64,000 bases of DNA from Roseibacterium beibuensis (GTDB lineage Bacteria > Pseudomonadota > Alphaproteobacteria > Rhodobacterales > Rhodobacteraceae): positions 1,054,001 to 1,118,000 of the forward strand of contig NZ_BAABHW010000001.1 of NCBI RefSeq assembly GCF_039542305.1, given 5' to 3'. A program made the position numbers and the translations under genes. Of this stretch, positions 1 to 9,953 are shown one piece after another. Under the pieces are notes generated by a model. It saw only the letters and a list, made by a program, of their open reading frames with translations. It made no database searches and was not told the origin of the DNA. Positions within the stretch are counted from its first letter, which is position 1, and each line of letters opens with the position of its first letter.

Positions 1-2
1 AG

Positions 3-1013
3 GTGATGATGACCTCGAACGACCTCGCCATGCTGCGCGAACCGGCGGACCTGGAAGAGGCGAAAAGCCTGATGAAGGCGCGCCGGATCGAGAAGCTGCT
101 GGTCGTGGACGGGGCGGGCAAGCTGACCGGGCTGCTGACGCTCAAGGATACCGAGCAGGCGGTGCTGAACCCGCAGGCCTGCAAGGACGAGTTGGGCCGC
201 CTGCGCGTCGCTGCCGCCACCACCGTGGGCGATGCGGGCTTCGCACGGTCCGAGGCCCTGATCGACGCGGGTTGCGACCTGATCGTGATCGACACGGCGC
301 ACGGCCATTCCGAGGGGGTGGGCAAGGCGGTCGAGCGGGTCAAGAGCCTGTCGAACGCCGTGCAGGTCGTCGCGGGGAACGTCGCCACCTATGACGCCAC
401 GCGCGCGCTGATCGACGCGGGCGCGGATGCCGTGAAGGTCGGGATCGGCCCGGGTTCCATCTGCACCACGCGGGTCGTGGCGGGCGTGGGCGTGCCGCAG
501 CTCACCGCGATCATGGATTGCGCCAGGGCCGCCGCCGACAGCGACACGCCGATCATCGCCGATGGCGGCATCAAGTTCTCGGGCGATTTCGCCAAGGCCA
601 TCGCGGCGGGGGCCCATTGCGCCATGGTGGGCAGCATGATCGCCGGCACGGATGAATCGCCCGGCGAGGTTATCCTTTACCAGGGCCGTTCCTTCAAATC
701 CTATCGCGGCATGGGCAGCCTTGGGGCGATGGCGCGCGGCTCGGCCGATCGCTATTTCCAGAAGGATGCGGCCAGCGACAAGCTGGTGCCGGAAGGGATC
801 GAGGGGCAGGTGCCCTACAAGGGCGCGGCGGGCGCCGTCATCCACCAGATGATCGGCGGTTTGCGGGCGGCCATGGGCTACACCGGCTGCGCCACCGTGG
901 ACGAGATGCGCGGCAATTGCCGATTCGTGCGGATCACTGGCGCGGGCCTCAAGGAATCCCACGTCCACGATGTTCAGATCACGCGGGAAAGCCCGAATTA
1001 CCGTGGAGGCTGA
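3..1013 (+). CDS. guaB: IMP dehydrogenase, 5'-truncated by the window edge
   Basis: Oxidises IMP to XMP with NAD, the committed cytosolic step of guanine nucleotide synthesis. The window opens inside the gene: 336 codons remain of about 480 in the family, so the start of the barrel and part of the CBS pair lie outside. Visible are the end of the CBS region (LTGLLTLKD), the catalytic loop GPGSICTTR with its nucleophilic Cys, the phosphate-binding segment DGGIKFSGD, and the flap region MGSLGAMARGSADRYF. The GTG at position 3 is only the first full codon, not the start. An rRNA methyltransferase gene follows after about 30 bases on the same strand. Confidence 0.97.
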   Translation: MMMTSNDLAMLREPADLEEAKSLMKARRIEKLLVVDGAGKLTGLLTLKDTEQAVLNPQACKDELGRLRVAAATTVGDAGFARSEALIDAGCDLIVIDTAHGHSEGVGKAVERVKSLSNAVQVVAGNVATYDATRALIDAGADAVKVGIGPGSICTTRVVAGVGVPQLTAIMDCARAAADSDTPIIADGGIKFSGDFAKAIAAGAHCAMVGSMIAGTDESPGEVILYQGRSFKSYRGMGSLGAMARGSADRYFQKDAASDKLVPEGIEGQVPYKGAAGAVIHQMIGGLRAAMGYTGCATVDEMRGNCRFVRITGAGLKESHVHDVQITRESPNYRGG

Positions 1014-1044
1014 ATGCCTTGCGGTTCGACCTTAAGGTGATGCA

Positions 1045-2205
1045 TTGACGCCGGGCGCGCGGATCTCCGCGGCGATTGCCGTGCTGGATGACTGGCGCGG
1101 CGGCACCCCTGTCGAGCAAGCGCTGACCCGTTGGGCGCGCGGCGCGCGCTATGCCGGGTCCAAGGATCGCGCAGCGGTGCGCGACCATGTCTATGACGCG
1201 CTGCGCCGCGCCGAAAGCTGCGCGCAGATGGGCGGCGGACGGGATGGGCGGGCCATGATGCTGGGTCTGCTGCGCCTGCAAGGGCGCGATCCGGCCGAGC
1301 TTTTCACCGGCGACGGCCATGCCCCCGCCCCGCTGTCCGCGGCCCAGGCAGAGGCCCCGTCGCAGGCTCCCTCTCCCGAATGCGATATCCCCGATTGGCT
1401 CCGCGCGCCGGTCTCGGACCAGGTGGATGATCCCGAGGCGCTTTTTGCCAGTTTCGCGCATCGCGCCCCCCTTTGGCTGCGCGTGAACCTGCGGCGCGCC
1501 ACGCCCGAGGCGGTCGTCGCGTCCCTCGCCGCCGATGGCGTGACGGCCCGCACCACGCCCCTCTGCACCACGGCGCTCGAGGTGACCGAGGGCGAACGCG
1601 CCCTGCGCCGCGCCGCCGCCTATCTCGACGGGGTGGTCGAGCCGCAGGACCTTTCCGTTCAGCGCGCCCTCGACCGCGTGGACTGGCCCGGACAGGGCCG
1701 GATCCTCGACTATTGTGCCGGGGGCGGGGGCAAGGCGCTGGCCCTTGCCGACCGGTCCGACGCGGCGATCTTCGCCCATGACGCCAACCCGGGGCGCATG
1801 GCCGATCTGGGGCCGCGCGCCGCGCGGGCCGGCGTGTCGATCCGGCAGGTTGCGACGGCAGGGCTGGAGGGCCACGCGCCGTTCGATGCGGTGCTCTGCG
1901 ACGTGCCCTGTTCCGGCTCGGGCACGTGGCGGCGCGACCCCGAGGCGAAATGGCGGCTGACGCCTGCGCGTCTCGACAAGCTTTGCGCCACGCAGGACGC
2001 GATCCTCGTGGCCGCCGCGCGGCTGGTGGGGGCGCAGGGGCGCCTCGTCTACATGACCTGTTCGCTGTTGCGGGTCGAGAACGAAGACAGGATCGACGCG
2101 TTCCTCGCCCGCCATCCCGGCTGGCGGCTGGAGCATCAGGGGCGCGACACGCCGTTGACCGCCTCGGACGGGTTTTTCTGCGCAAGCCTGTCGCGCGACG
2201 GGTGA
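1045..2205 (+). CDS. RsmB/NOP-family RNA (cytosine-5) methyltransferase
   Basis: Transfers a methyl group from SAM to C5 of a cytosine in RNA, most likely 16S rRNA. The 386 residues comprise an N-terminal helical part of about 130 residues and a Rossmann methyltransferase domain. SAM motif CAGGGGK is at 224-230. The two family cysteines are present: C289 in CDVPCSGSG and C339 in MTCSLL. The start is TTG at 1045, four bases after the Shine-Dalgarno-like AAGGTGA; the nearby ATG at 1040 runs into a stop at once. It is shorter than E. coli RsmB (about 430 residues), so the exact target base cannot be assigned from sequence alone. Confidence 0.88.
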   Translation: MTPGARISAAIAVLDDWRGGTPVEQALTRWARGARYAGSKDRAAVRDHVYDALRRAESCAQMGGGRDGRAMMLGLLRLQGRDPAELFTGDGHAPAPLSAAQAEAPSQAPSPECDIPDWLRAPVSDQVDDPEALFASFAHRAPLWLRVNLRRATPEAVVASLAADGVTARTTPLCTTALEVTEGERALRRAAAYLDGVVEPQDLSVQRALDRVDWPGQGRILDYCAGGGGKALALADRSDAAIFAHDANPGRMADLGPRAARAGVSIRQVATAGLEGHAPFDAVLCDVPCSGSGTWRRDPEAKWRLTPARLDKLCATQDAILVAAARLVGAQGRLVYMTCSLLRVENEDRIDAFLARHPGWRLEHQGRDTPLTASDGFFCASLSRDG

Positions 2206-2324
2206 GCGGGCGACATTCCCGGCTTGATCCGGCAAGAATTCGCCGCCCGCGCAGAAAATTTTCGGCATTTTAAGTTTCGTTTAACGATTTCGCGCTCGAA
2301 TGGCGCATCGGCGCGGGTTGGCGC

Positions 2325-4874
2325 GTGTTCGACCGCGAAAACGAGAGGACGAAAAGCTTGAGCGACGGGCTGTGCGAAGATCACGCGACCGCCGAGGTCG
2401 ACCGCGACCTGCTTGGCCATCGGTTCGCCGAGCTGGGGCAGGGGGGGCAGTTCCGCCCCGTCATGATCCTCGTGCTTGGCCTTCTGTGCGCCGCAGCGGC
2501 GTGGATGGTCCCGTCGGACCTTGCGCAGTTCGGCCTTCTTGCCGCGACCGGGGGGCTGTTCTCGGCCGCGCTCTTGCTGGCCTTGCGCGATCTGCGCGGC
2601 TTCGTTCGGCGACGGCGGGATCTCGTGTCAGCGCTTCGGTTCTGCGACCACGATCCGGCGGCCAGCTTCGTGACCGATGCGACCGGCGCGATCTTCGCGT
2701 GCAACAAGGCCGCGACCCGGCGCTTCGGCGACCGTACGGGCCAGCCCGTGGCGCGCGCGATCGCGGGCCTGTTGCCCAGTGCCGGCACCGTGGTTTTCCG
2801 GCAGGAATCCGCACTGGCCCGCAGACCCGCCACCTCGGAAACGATCGTCACACCGCGCGGCTCGGTGCGGCTGACGGCCCAGCGCCTGAGCGGCGGTGTG
2901 TTGTGGCGCATCGACGACCTCGCCGATCAGGTCCAGCGGCCGGGCGGGGCGATCGGCCTGCCGATGATGATCGTCAGCCGGAACAACACGATCCTGTCCA
3001 TGAACGACGCGATGCGCGATGTGCTTGGCCGGCGCGTCACCGCGATGGGCGACATGTTCCCCGACCTGCCCCTTGTGGCGGGGCGGCGCACCAAGATGAA
3101 GACCGCCGAAGGCATGATCGAGGTCATCCCGATCATCGTCAATTCGCCCGATGGCCGGCGTGAGGTCTACGCGGTGCCAGGGCTGGCCGAACCGCCGGCT
3201 GCCTCCGTTGCGGCCCGCGCGTTCGAGGCGCTTCCGGTGGCGCTCCTCCATATCGGGGCGGACGGGCAGGTGCTGGCCTCGAACCGTCCGGCGCAGAAGC
3301 TTTTGGGCGTCGCGCCCGAGGAAACAGGGATGCTGTCGCAATTCGTCGAAGGGCTGGGCCGCCCGGTGAACGACTGGGTGGCCGACAACCTGACGCAACG
3401 CGTGGCCTCTCACCCCGAGGTGGTGCGCGCCCGCAAACGCAAGGATGAATGCTTCTTGCAGATCTCGCTGTCGCGGATCACGGATGCGACCGGGCCGTCG
3501 CTCCTGGCCGTGCTGCACGACGCGACCGAGCTCAAGACGCTGGAACAGCAATTCGTCCAGAGCCAGAAGATGCAGGCCATTGGCGAGTTGGCGGGTGGAA
3601 TCGCCCATGATTTCAACAACCTGTTGACCGCGATCACCGGCTATTGCGACCTGCTTCTGCTGCGCCATGACCATGGCGATCCCGACTATGGCGATCTGGT
3701 GCAGATCAACCAGAACGCCAATCGCGCCGCCAGCCTGGTGGGGCAGTTGCTGGCCTTTTCGCGCAAGCAGACGCTGGAACCCGAGGTGCTGGACCTGCGC
3801 GATACGATGGGCGAGTTGACCCATCTGCTGAACCGCCTGGTGGGCGAGAAGATCACCCTGATGCTCAGCCACGATCCGGGCCTTCTGCCGATCCGGGTCG
3901 ATCGCCGTCAACTGGACCAGGTCATCATGAACCTCGTCGTGAATGCCCGCGACGCCATGCCCGATGGCGGCGAGGTGCGTGTCGAAACCCGCGTCGTGCG
4001 CCTGTCCGAACCGCTGCACCGTGACCAGGCCGTGGTGCCCGTCGGCCAATACGTCACCATCCGCGTCCGCGACCATGGCCATGGTATCCCGCCCGACAAG
4101 CTGAACCGGATTTTCGAGCCCTTCTTCACCACCAAGGGGGTCGGCGAGGGGACGGGCCTGGGTCTGTCGATGGCCTACGGCATCATCAAGCAGACCGGCG
4201 GCTATATCTTCGTCGACAGCGTGGTCGATGCCGGAACGACCTTTACGATTTACATTCCCACCCATGACCTGCCCGAAACCGATGGGGTCCTTCCCGCCGA
4301 AACGGGCGCAGGTGGCGTGTCGTCCGGACAGCAGATCAATGACCGGCTGATCGCGGAACAGGCCGCTGCCGCAAGGCCGCAAACGGCAAGGCGGGCGGCC
4401 GCGCCGCCCGCTGCCGGGCCCGACCTTTCCAAGGCGAGGGTCGATGGAGCGGACAAGGACCAAAGCCTGCGGCCGGCCGCGCCAGTCCACGGGTCCGAAG
4501 AAGACGACCGGGCGCGCGTCGTGCTTTTGGTCGAGGACGAGGCCCCGGTGCGTGCCTTCGCCTCCCGCGCGCTGCGGCTGCGCGGCTACACCGTGCTCGA
4601 GGCCGCAAGCGCCGAGGATGCCCTGTCGGTGCTCGACCGCGCGGACCAGGCCATCGATCTCTTCGTCACCGATGTCGTGATGCCGGGCAAGGACGGCCCG
4701 TCCTGGGTGCGCGAGGCGCTCGGCACCCACCCGGACGTGAAAGTGGTCTTCGTCTCGGGCTATTCCGAGGACGCGATCGACGAGATGTCGAGGGGCATTC
4801 CGAACTCGGTCTTCCTGCCCAAGCCCTTTACCCTGTCTGAACTGACCGAGACCGTCCGGCGGCAGTTGCACTAA
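2325..4874 (+). CDS. cckA: Cell-cycle hybrid histidine kinase CckA
   Basis: Membrane-bound hybrid kinase/phosphatase that in alphaproteobacteria feeds the CtrA phosphorelay through ChpT. Order in 849 residues: two membrane segments (about 45-62 and 67-88), PAS-like sensing regions (about 105-400), dimerisation box ELAGGIAHDFNN with H428, ATPase boxes NLVVNARDAMPDG, DHGHGIPP and GEGTGLGLS, an Ala/Pro-rich linker (about 650-730), and a receiver domain with phospho-acceptor D783 in VTDVVMPG and conserved K833. GTG at 2325 gives the full frame. TTG at 2358, eight bases after GAGAGGA, has the better ribosome site and would drop 11 residues. It ends 4 bases into the convergent sulfotransferase gene. 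Confidence 0.93.
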   Translation: MFDRENERTKSLSDGLCEDHATAEVDRDLLGHRFAELGQGGQFRPVMILVLGLLCAAAAWMVPSDLAQFGLLAATGGLFSAALLLALRDLRGFVRRRRDLVSALRFCDHDPAASFVTDATGAIFACNKAATRRFGDRTGQPVARAIAGLLPSAGTVVFRQESALARRPATSETIVTPRGSVRLTAQRLSGGVLWRIDDLADQVQRPGGAIGLPMMIVSRNNTILSMNDAMRDVLGRRVTAMGDMFPDLPLVAGRRTKMKTAEGMIEVIPIIVNSPDGRREVYAVPGLAEPPAASVAARAFEALPVALLHIGADGQVLASNRPAQKLLGVAPEETGMLSQFVEGLGRPVNDWVADNLTQRVASHPEVVRARKRKDECFLQISLSRITDATGPSLLAVLHDATELKTLEQQFVQSQKMQAIGELAGGIAHDFNNLLTAITGYCDLLLLRHDHGDPDYGDLVQINQNANRAASLVGQLLAFSRKQTLEPEVLDLRDTMGELTHLLNRLVGEKITLMLSHDPGLLPIRVDRRQLDQVIMNLVVNARDAMPDGGEVRVETRVVRLSEPLHRDQAVVPVGQYVTIRVRDHGHGIPPDKLNRIFEPFFTTKGVGEGTGLGLSMAYGIIKQTGGYIFVDSVVDAGTTFTIYIPTHDLPETDGVLPAETGAGGVSSGQQINDRLIAEQAAAARPQTARRAAAPPAAGPDLSKARVDGADKDQSLRPAAPVHGSEEDDRARVVLLVEDEAPVRAFASRALRLRGYTVLEAASAEDALSVLDRADQAIDLFVTDVVMPGKDGPSWVREALGTHPDVKVVFVSGYSEDAIDEMSRGIPNSVFLPKPFTLSELTETVRRQLH

Positions 4875-5488
4875 CCGCCGAGGCGCAGGCTCCCGTCGCA
4901 AAGCGCGTCCCACAAGGCGAATTCCTGCGGCGCGTCACGGCGCAGTCGCGCCTCCATCTCGTGGCTCAGCCCGGTGTCGCCCTCGGGTGAGACGTTGCGC
5001 GCGGGCAGGTCCAGATCGACCGACAGGCGGGTTTCGAGGAAGCGCACGAGATCCCCCATCCGGTCATGGCGGAACAGGTGATGTACCCCGACCGCGCCGC
5101 CCGCATAGTCGAGGAAGCGGGACTGCCGCCCCACCTGCGCGGGTTCGCCCGGATCGTCGCTTAGCCAGTCCGCCACGAACGCGTCGAAGCTCATCCCGGC
5201 GGTCGAGGCCGGCTGACCGGCGATTGCCGGGCGCGCGCGGTACCGGTACCAGCTCGACAGCCAGCCGATCGGCTCGCGCATCACCGCCACAAGCTCCATC
5301 GGGCGCGACCGGCGCTGCTCGAAAAACGGGGCTAGCTGGTTGCGGTAGCGCCGCACCGTGCAATGCTTCATCGCGGGCGGGTTCAGGATGGCGCTGTCGG
5401 CGAAGGGCAACAGCGCCTCTTCCAGCGCCGTCGTCCCGGTCTTGGGCACCGCCATCAGAGCCAGCCGCGCCTTCCAGAAGATCAGCAT
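4871..5488 (-). CDS. Sulfotransferase-family protein
   Basis: Predicted to move a sulfuryl group from PAPS to an unknown acceptor. The N-terminal MAVPKTGTTALEEAL resembles the 5'-phosphosulfate loop of sulfotransferases, and VAVMREPIGWLSSWYRY matches the 3'-phosphate-binding motif (R-x-P-x8-S/W-Y). At 205 residues it is short for the family, and no membrane anchor is seen. It lies alone between cckA (convergent, 4-base overlap) and recA (divergent), so context does not point to a substrate. It could act on a carbohydrate or lipid head group; I cannot say which. Confidence 0.7.
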   Translation of the reverse strand: MLIFWKARLALMAVPKTGTTALEEALLPFADSAILNPPAMKHCTVRRYRNQLAPFFEQRRSRPMELVAVMREPIGWLSSWYRYRARPAIAGQPASTAGMSFDAFVADWLSDDPGEPAQVGRQSRFLDYAGGAVGVHHLFRHDRMGDLVRFLETRLSVDLDLPARNVSPEGDTGLSHEMEARLRRDAPQEFALWDALCDGSLRLGG

Positions 5489-5570
5489 TTCCGGCCCCTT
5501 GGGAAAAATTTCGTACCGCTAACCCTTTCTTAACGCCTCCACGCCATCTTGGGCACAAGGAAAATTCAAC

Positions 5571-5598
5571 TTGAAATGTTCGCGTTTTGTTTGATATT
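5571..5598 (+). promoter_or_regulatory. Predicted recA promoter (-35/-10)
   Basis: TTGAAA at 5571-5576 and GATATT at 5593-5598, separated by 16 bases, look like a sigma-70 promoter about 77 bases before the recA ATG. This AT-rich stretch stands out from the GC-rich surroundings. A near-match LexA site (GTTC-N7-GTTT, 5578-5592) fills the spacer. Confidence 0.55.
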
Positions 5599-5606
5599 GA
5601 TTTGCA

Positions 5607-5621
5607 GAACAAGAGGTGAAC
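5607..5621 (+). promoter_or_regulatory. LexA SOS box of recA (GAAC-N7-GAAC)
   Basis: GAAC at 5607-5610 and GAAC at 5618-5621 are spaced by exactly seven bases. The reverse complement is GTTC-N7-GTTC, the established LexA operator of alphaproteobacteria. It lies just downstream of the predicted transcription start, where LexA would block initiation. Together with the near-match at 5578-5592 it makes recA a typical SOS gene. Confidence 0.85.
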
Positions 5622-5674
5622 ACGAGCACCGCATTGCCGCCCCGGCGGCTGCATGACATAAGGGGTCAACTCCA

Positions 5675-6745
<1,071 letters not shown>

Positions 6746-6770
6746 CCGCCGCGTGATCCGACTAAACGAG

Positions 6771-6795
6771 GGGCGGTCCGGCGGGCCGCCCTTTT
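6771..6795 (+). terminator. Intrinsic terminator of recA
   Basis: GGGCGGTCC (6771-6779) pairs with GGGCCGCCC (6783-6791), nine pairs with one G-T, around a 3-base loop and followed by TTTT. It lies 26 bases after the recA stop and before alaS. Confidence 0.85.
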
Positions 6796-6887
6796 CGCTT
6801 CACCCCACCCGCCCCATGGACAGCACGCATGGGCGGGGTTACATCAGCCCGGACGTGCCGAAACCTGCCCGGAAGTGACCGCCCGAC

Positions 6888-9551
6888 ATGGCCAGCCTGA
6901 ACGATATCCGCTCCACATTCCTCGACTATTTCCGCCGCAACGGCCACGAGATCGTCGACAGCTCTCCGCTTGTGCCGCGCAACGACCCGACCTTGATGTT
7001 CACCAACTCGGGGATGGTGCAGTTCAAGAACCTCTTTACCGGGGTCGAACACCGCGACTACCAGCGCGCGGCCACCAGCCAGAAATGCGTGCGCGCCGGG
7101 GGCAAGCACAATGACCTCGACAATGTGGGCTACACGGCGCGGCACCACACCTTCTTCGAGATGCTGGGGAATTTCTCGTTCGGGGATTACTTCAAGGAGC
7201 AGGCGATTCCTTACGCGTGGGAATTGCTGACCAAGGATTTCGACATCCCGGCCGACAAACTCCTGGTCACGGTCTACCACACCGATGACGAGGCCGCCGA
7301 GATCTGGAAAAAGGTCGCGGGCCTGCCGGACGAACGGATCATCCGCATCCCGACCTCGGACAATTTCTGGCAGATGGGGCCGACCGGCCCCTGCGGTCCC
7401 TGCACCGAGATTTTCTTCGACCATGGCGAGCAGATCTGGGGCGGCCCGCCGGGCAGCCCGGAGGAAGACGGCGACCGCTTCATCGAGATCTGGAACATCG
7501 TTTTCATGCAGAACGAGCAGTTCGAGGATGGCTCGATGCGCGCGCTCGACATGCAGTCGATCGACACCGGCATGGGGCTGGAACGGATCGGCGCGCTCTT
7601 GCAGGGCAAGCACGACAATTACGACACCGACCTGATGCGCTCCCTGATCGAGGCGAGCGCAAACGCCACCAGCGTCGATCCCGACGGGCCGAAGAACGTG
7701 CATCACCGCGTGATCGCGGACCATTTGCGCTCGACCTCGTTCCTGATCGCGGACGGGGTGATGCCCTCCAATGACGGGCGCGGCTATGTCCTGCGCCGGA
7801 TCATGCGCCGCGCGATGCGGCATGCGCACCTGTTGGGCGCGAAGGACCCGCTGATGTATCGCCTGGTGCCCGCGCTGGTCAGCCAGATGGGGCAGGCCTA
7901 TCCCGAGCTTGGCCGCGCGCAGGCACTGATCACCGAGACGCTCAAGCTGGAAGAAGAACGCTTCCGCCAGACCCTCGACCGCGGCTTGCGCTTGCTGGAT
8001 GACGAGTTGGAAAACCTGCCCGAGGGCGCGGCCCTGCCGGGCGAGGCGGCGTTCAAGCTGTACGATACCTACGGCTTCCCGCTGGACCTGACGCAGGACG
8101 CGCTGCGCGAACAGGGCCGCACGGTCGATACAGAGGGCTTCGACGCCGCCATGGCCGAGCAGAAGGCCAAGGCCCGCGCGGCCTGGTCCGGCACGGGCGA
8201 GCAGTCCGATGCCGCGATCTGGTACGACCTCGCCGAAGAGCACGGCGCGACGGAATTCCTCGGCTACGACACCGAGAAGGCCGAGGGCGTGGTGCTGGCG
8301 CTGGTCAAGGATGGCGAGACGGTCGAGCGCGCCGCGACGGGCGACACGATCGCCATCGTGGTGAACCAGACGCCGTTCTATGCCGAGGCCGGGGGCCAGG
8401 TCGGCGATACCGGCACGCTCAAGACCGAGACGGGCCGCGCAAGGATCACCGACACCAAGAAGGTGGCCGGCGTCTTCCTGCACATGGCCGAGGTCGCGGA
8501 GGGCGAGATCGCGCCGGGGCAGGGCGCCGAGCTGGAGGTGGAACATGCCCGCCGCTCGACGATCCGGGCCAACCACTCGGCCACGCACCTGTTGCACGAG
8601 GCGCTGCGCCGCGCGCTTGGCGACCACGTCGCGCAGCGCGGCTCGCTCAACGCGCCGGACCGGCTGCGGTTTGATTTCAGCCACGGCAAGGCGCTGAGCG
8701 CCGAAGAGATCGAGCGGGTCGAGGAGGAGGTGAACGCCTTCATCCGCCAAAACGCGCCCGTCGAGACGCGGATCATGACGCCCGACGATGCGCGCGGGAT
8801 CGGCGCGCAGGCGCTTTTCGGCGAGAAATACGGCGACGAGGTGCGCGTTGTCTCGATGGGCCAACTGGCGGGCTCGGGCAAGGGCGCGGATGGCAAGACC
8901 TATTCGATCGAGCTGTGCGGCGGCACGCATGTGCGCCAGACCGGCGATATCGGCGTCTTCGTGGCGCTTGGCGACTCGGCCTCGAGCGCCGGGGTGCGCC
9001 GGATCGAGGCGCTGACCGGCGAGGCGGCGTTCGACTACCTGAGCGAACAGGACCGCCGCATGGGCGCGCTGGCCGCCGAGTTGAACGTGCAGCCCGGCGA
9101 CGTGCTGGACCGGGTCCAGAGTCTGAAGGACGAGCGGCGCAAGCTGGAAAACGAGGTGGCGCAGCTGCGCCGGCAGCTGGCCATGGTCGGTGGCGGGGCG
9201 TCCGAAGCGCCGCAGGCGCGCGAAGTGAACGGCATCGCCTTCCACGCGCAGGTCTTGTCGGGGGTGACGGGCAAGGATCTTGCCGGGATCATCGACGAGC
9301 ACAAGAACCGGATGGGGACCGGCGCGGTCCTGCTGATCGCCGATACCGGTGGCAAGGCCGCCGTGGCCGCGGGCGTGACGGGCGATCTGGTCGAGCGCGT
9401 CTCGGCCGTGGACCTGGTGCGCGCGGCCGTCGAGAAGCTGGGCGGCAAGGGCGGTGGCGGCCGGCCCGATTTCGCGCAGGGCGGCGGCAAGGATGCCGGC
9501 GCCTCGGACGAGGCCATCGCGGCCGCGGAAACCGTTTTGAAGGAGGCCTGA
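6888..9551 (+). CDS. alaS: Alanyl-tRNA synthetase
   Basis: Charges tRNA-Ala. The 887 residues carry the class II catalytic domain (motif 2 region SQKCVRAGGKHNDL and motif 3 GLGMERI-like GMGLERIGALLQG), the editing domain with zinc ligands H563-x3-H567 (NHSATH) and CGGTHV, and the C-terminal coiled coil and DHHA1-like glycine-rich tail (KLGGKGGGGRPDFAQGGG). All expected elements are present in order, so a full functional enzyme is expected. The stop is one base from the start of the next gene, which suggests joint translation. Confidence 0.99.
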   Translation: MASLNDIRSTFLDYFRRNGHEIVDSSPLVPRNDPTLMFTNSGMVQFKNLFTGVEHRDYQRAATSQKCVRAGGKHNDLDNVGYTARHHTFFEMLGNFSFGDYFKEQAIPYAWELLTKDFDIPADKLLVTVYHTDDEAAEIWKKVAGLPDERIIRIPTSDNFWQMGPTGPCGPCTEIFFDHGEQIWGGPPGSPEEDGDRFIEIWNIVFMQNEQFEDGSMRALDMQSIDTGMGLERIGALLQGKHDNYDTDLMRSLIEASANATSVDPDGPKNVHHRVIADHLRSTSFLIADGVMPSNDGRGYVLRRIMRRAMRHAHLLGAKDPLMYRLVPALVSQMGQAYPELGRAQALITETLKLEEERFRQTLDRGLRLLDDELENLPEGAALPGEAAFKLYDTYGFPLDLTQDALREQGRTVDTEGFDAAMAEQKAKARAAWSGTGEQSDAAIWYDLAEEHGATEFLGYDTEKAEGVVLALVKDGETVERAATGDTIAIVVNQTPFYAEAGGQVGDTGTLKTETGRARITDTKKVAGVFLHMAEVAEGEIAPGQGAELEVEHARRSTIRANHSATHLLHEALRRALGDHVAQRGSLNAPDRLRFDFSHGKALSAEEIERVEEEVNAFIRQNAPVETRIMTPDDARGIGAQALFGEKYGDEVRVVSMGQLAGSGKGADGKTYSIELCGGTHVRQTGDIGVFVALGDSASSAGVRRIEALTGEAAFDYLSEQDRRMGALAAELNVQPGDVLDRVQSLKDERRKLENEVAQLRRQLAMVGGGASEAPQAREVNGIAFHAQVLSGVTGKDLAGIIDEHKNRMGTGAVLLIADTGGKAAVAAGVTGDLVERVSAVDLVRAAVEKLGGKGGGGRPDFAQGGGKDAGASDEAIAAAETVLKEA

Positions 9552-9552
9552 G

Positions 9553-9843
9553 ATGCCCTGTGCCTATTGGATAGCCCATGTGACCGTCAGTGACGAAGAG
9601 GCCTATGGCCGCTACGCCGCGCTGGCGACGAAGGCGATTGCCGCGCATGGCGGAGAATTCCTCGCCCGGGGCGGCGAGGCCATCCAGAAGGAAGGCCGCG
9701 CCCATCCGCGCAACGTGGTCGCGCGGTTCCCGAGCCTTGAAGCGGCCAATGCCTGCTACGAGAGCGCGACCTACCAGGAGGCGCTGAGCCATGCCAAGGG
9801 CGCGTCCGAGCGGGACCTTGTCTTGGTGGAAGGCGCTGACTGA
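9553..9843 (+). CDS. DUF1330 protein
   Basis: A 96-residue protein of the DUF1330 family (dimeric alpha/beta-barrel fold), with the family hallmarks AYWIAHVTV at the start and RFPSLEAANACYES in the middle. Its biochemical role is not known. The ATG begins one base after the alaS stop (TGA-G-ATG), and the ribosome site GGAGG lies inside the end of alaS. It therefore appears to be co-translated with alaS. Confidence 0.8.
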   Translation: MPCAYWIAHVTVSDEEAYGRYAALATKAIAAHGGEFLARGGEAIQKEGRAHPRNVVARFPSLEAANACYESATYQEALSHAKGASERDLVLVEGAD

Positions 9844-9875
9844 GGGTTTGCGCCGTCTGGGACGTCGCCCGGGCG

Positions 9876-9932
9876 AGCGCCTCGGGGGGCCTTGAGCCCC
9901 CCGAGGCGCTGGTGCCTCCGGCGGGAGTTTTT
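9876..9932 (+). terminator. Long hairpin plus Rhodobacterales-type terminator repeat
   Basis: A perfect 15-pair inverted repeat (9876-9890 with 9896-9910, loop CTTGA) is followed at once by CTCC-GGCG-GGAG-TTTTT (9916-9932). The second unit, CCTCCGGCGGGAGTTTTT, resembles a sequence I remember as recurring at gene ends in Rhodobacterales genomes. It separates the rightward alaS unit from the leftward YitT gene and may act in both directions. Confidence 0.7.
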
Positions 9933-9953
9933 CGGCCAAGATGAAGGGGCGGG

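Noticed and set aside
2628..4913. Long open frame (761 codons) antisense to cckA
   Set aside because: High GC keeps the complementary frame open; the translation is His/Arg/Gly-rich without domains, while the cckA frame has all kinase motifs.
6762..9302. 846-codon frame antisense to alaS
   Set aside because: A shadow of the alaS codon pattern. No domain or ribosome site is seen, and alaS is complete on the other strand.
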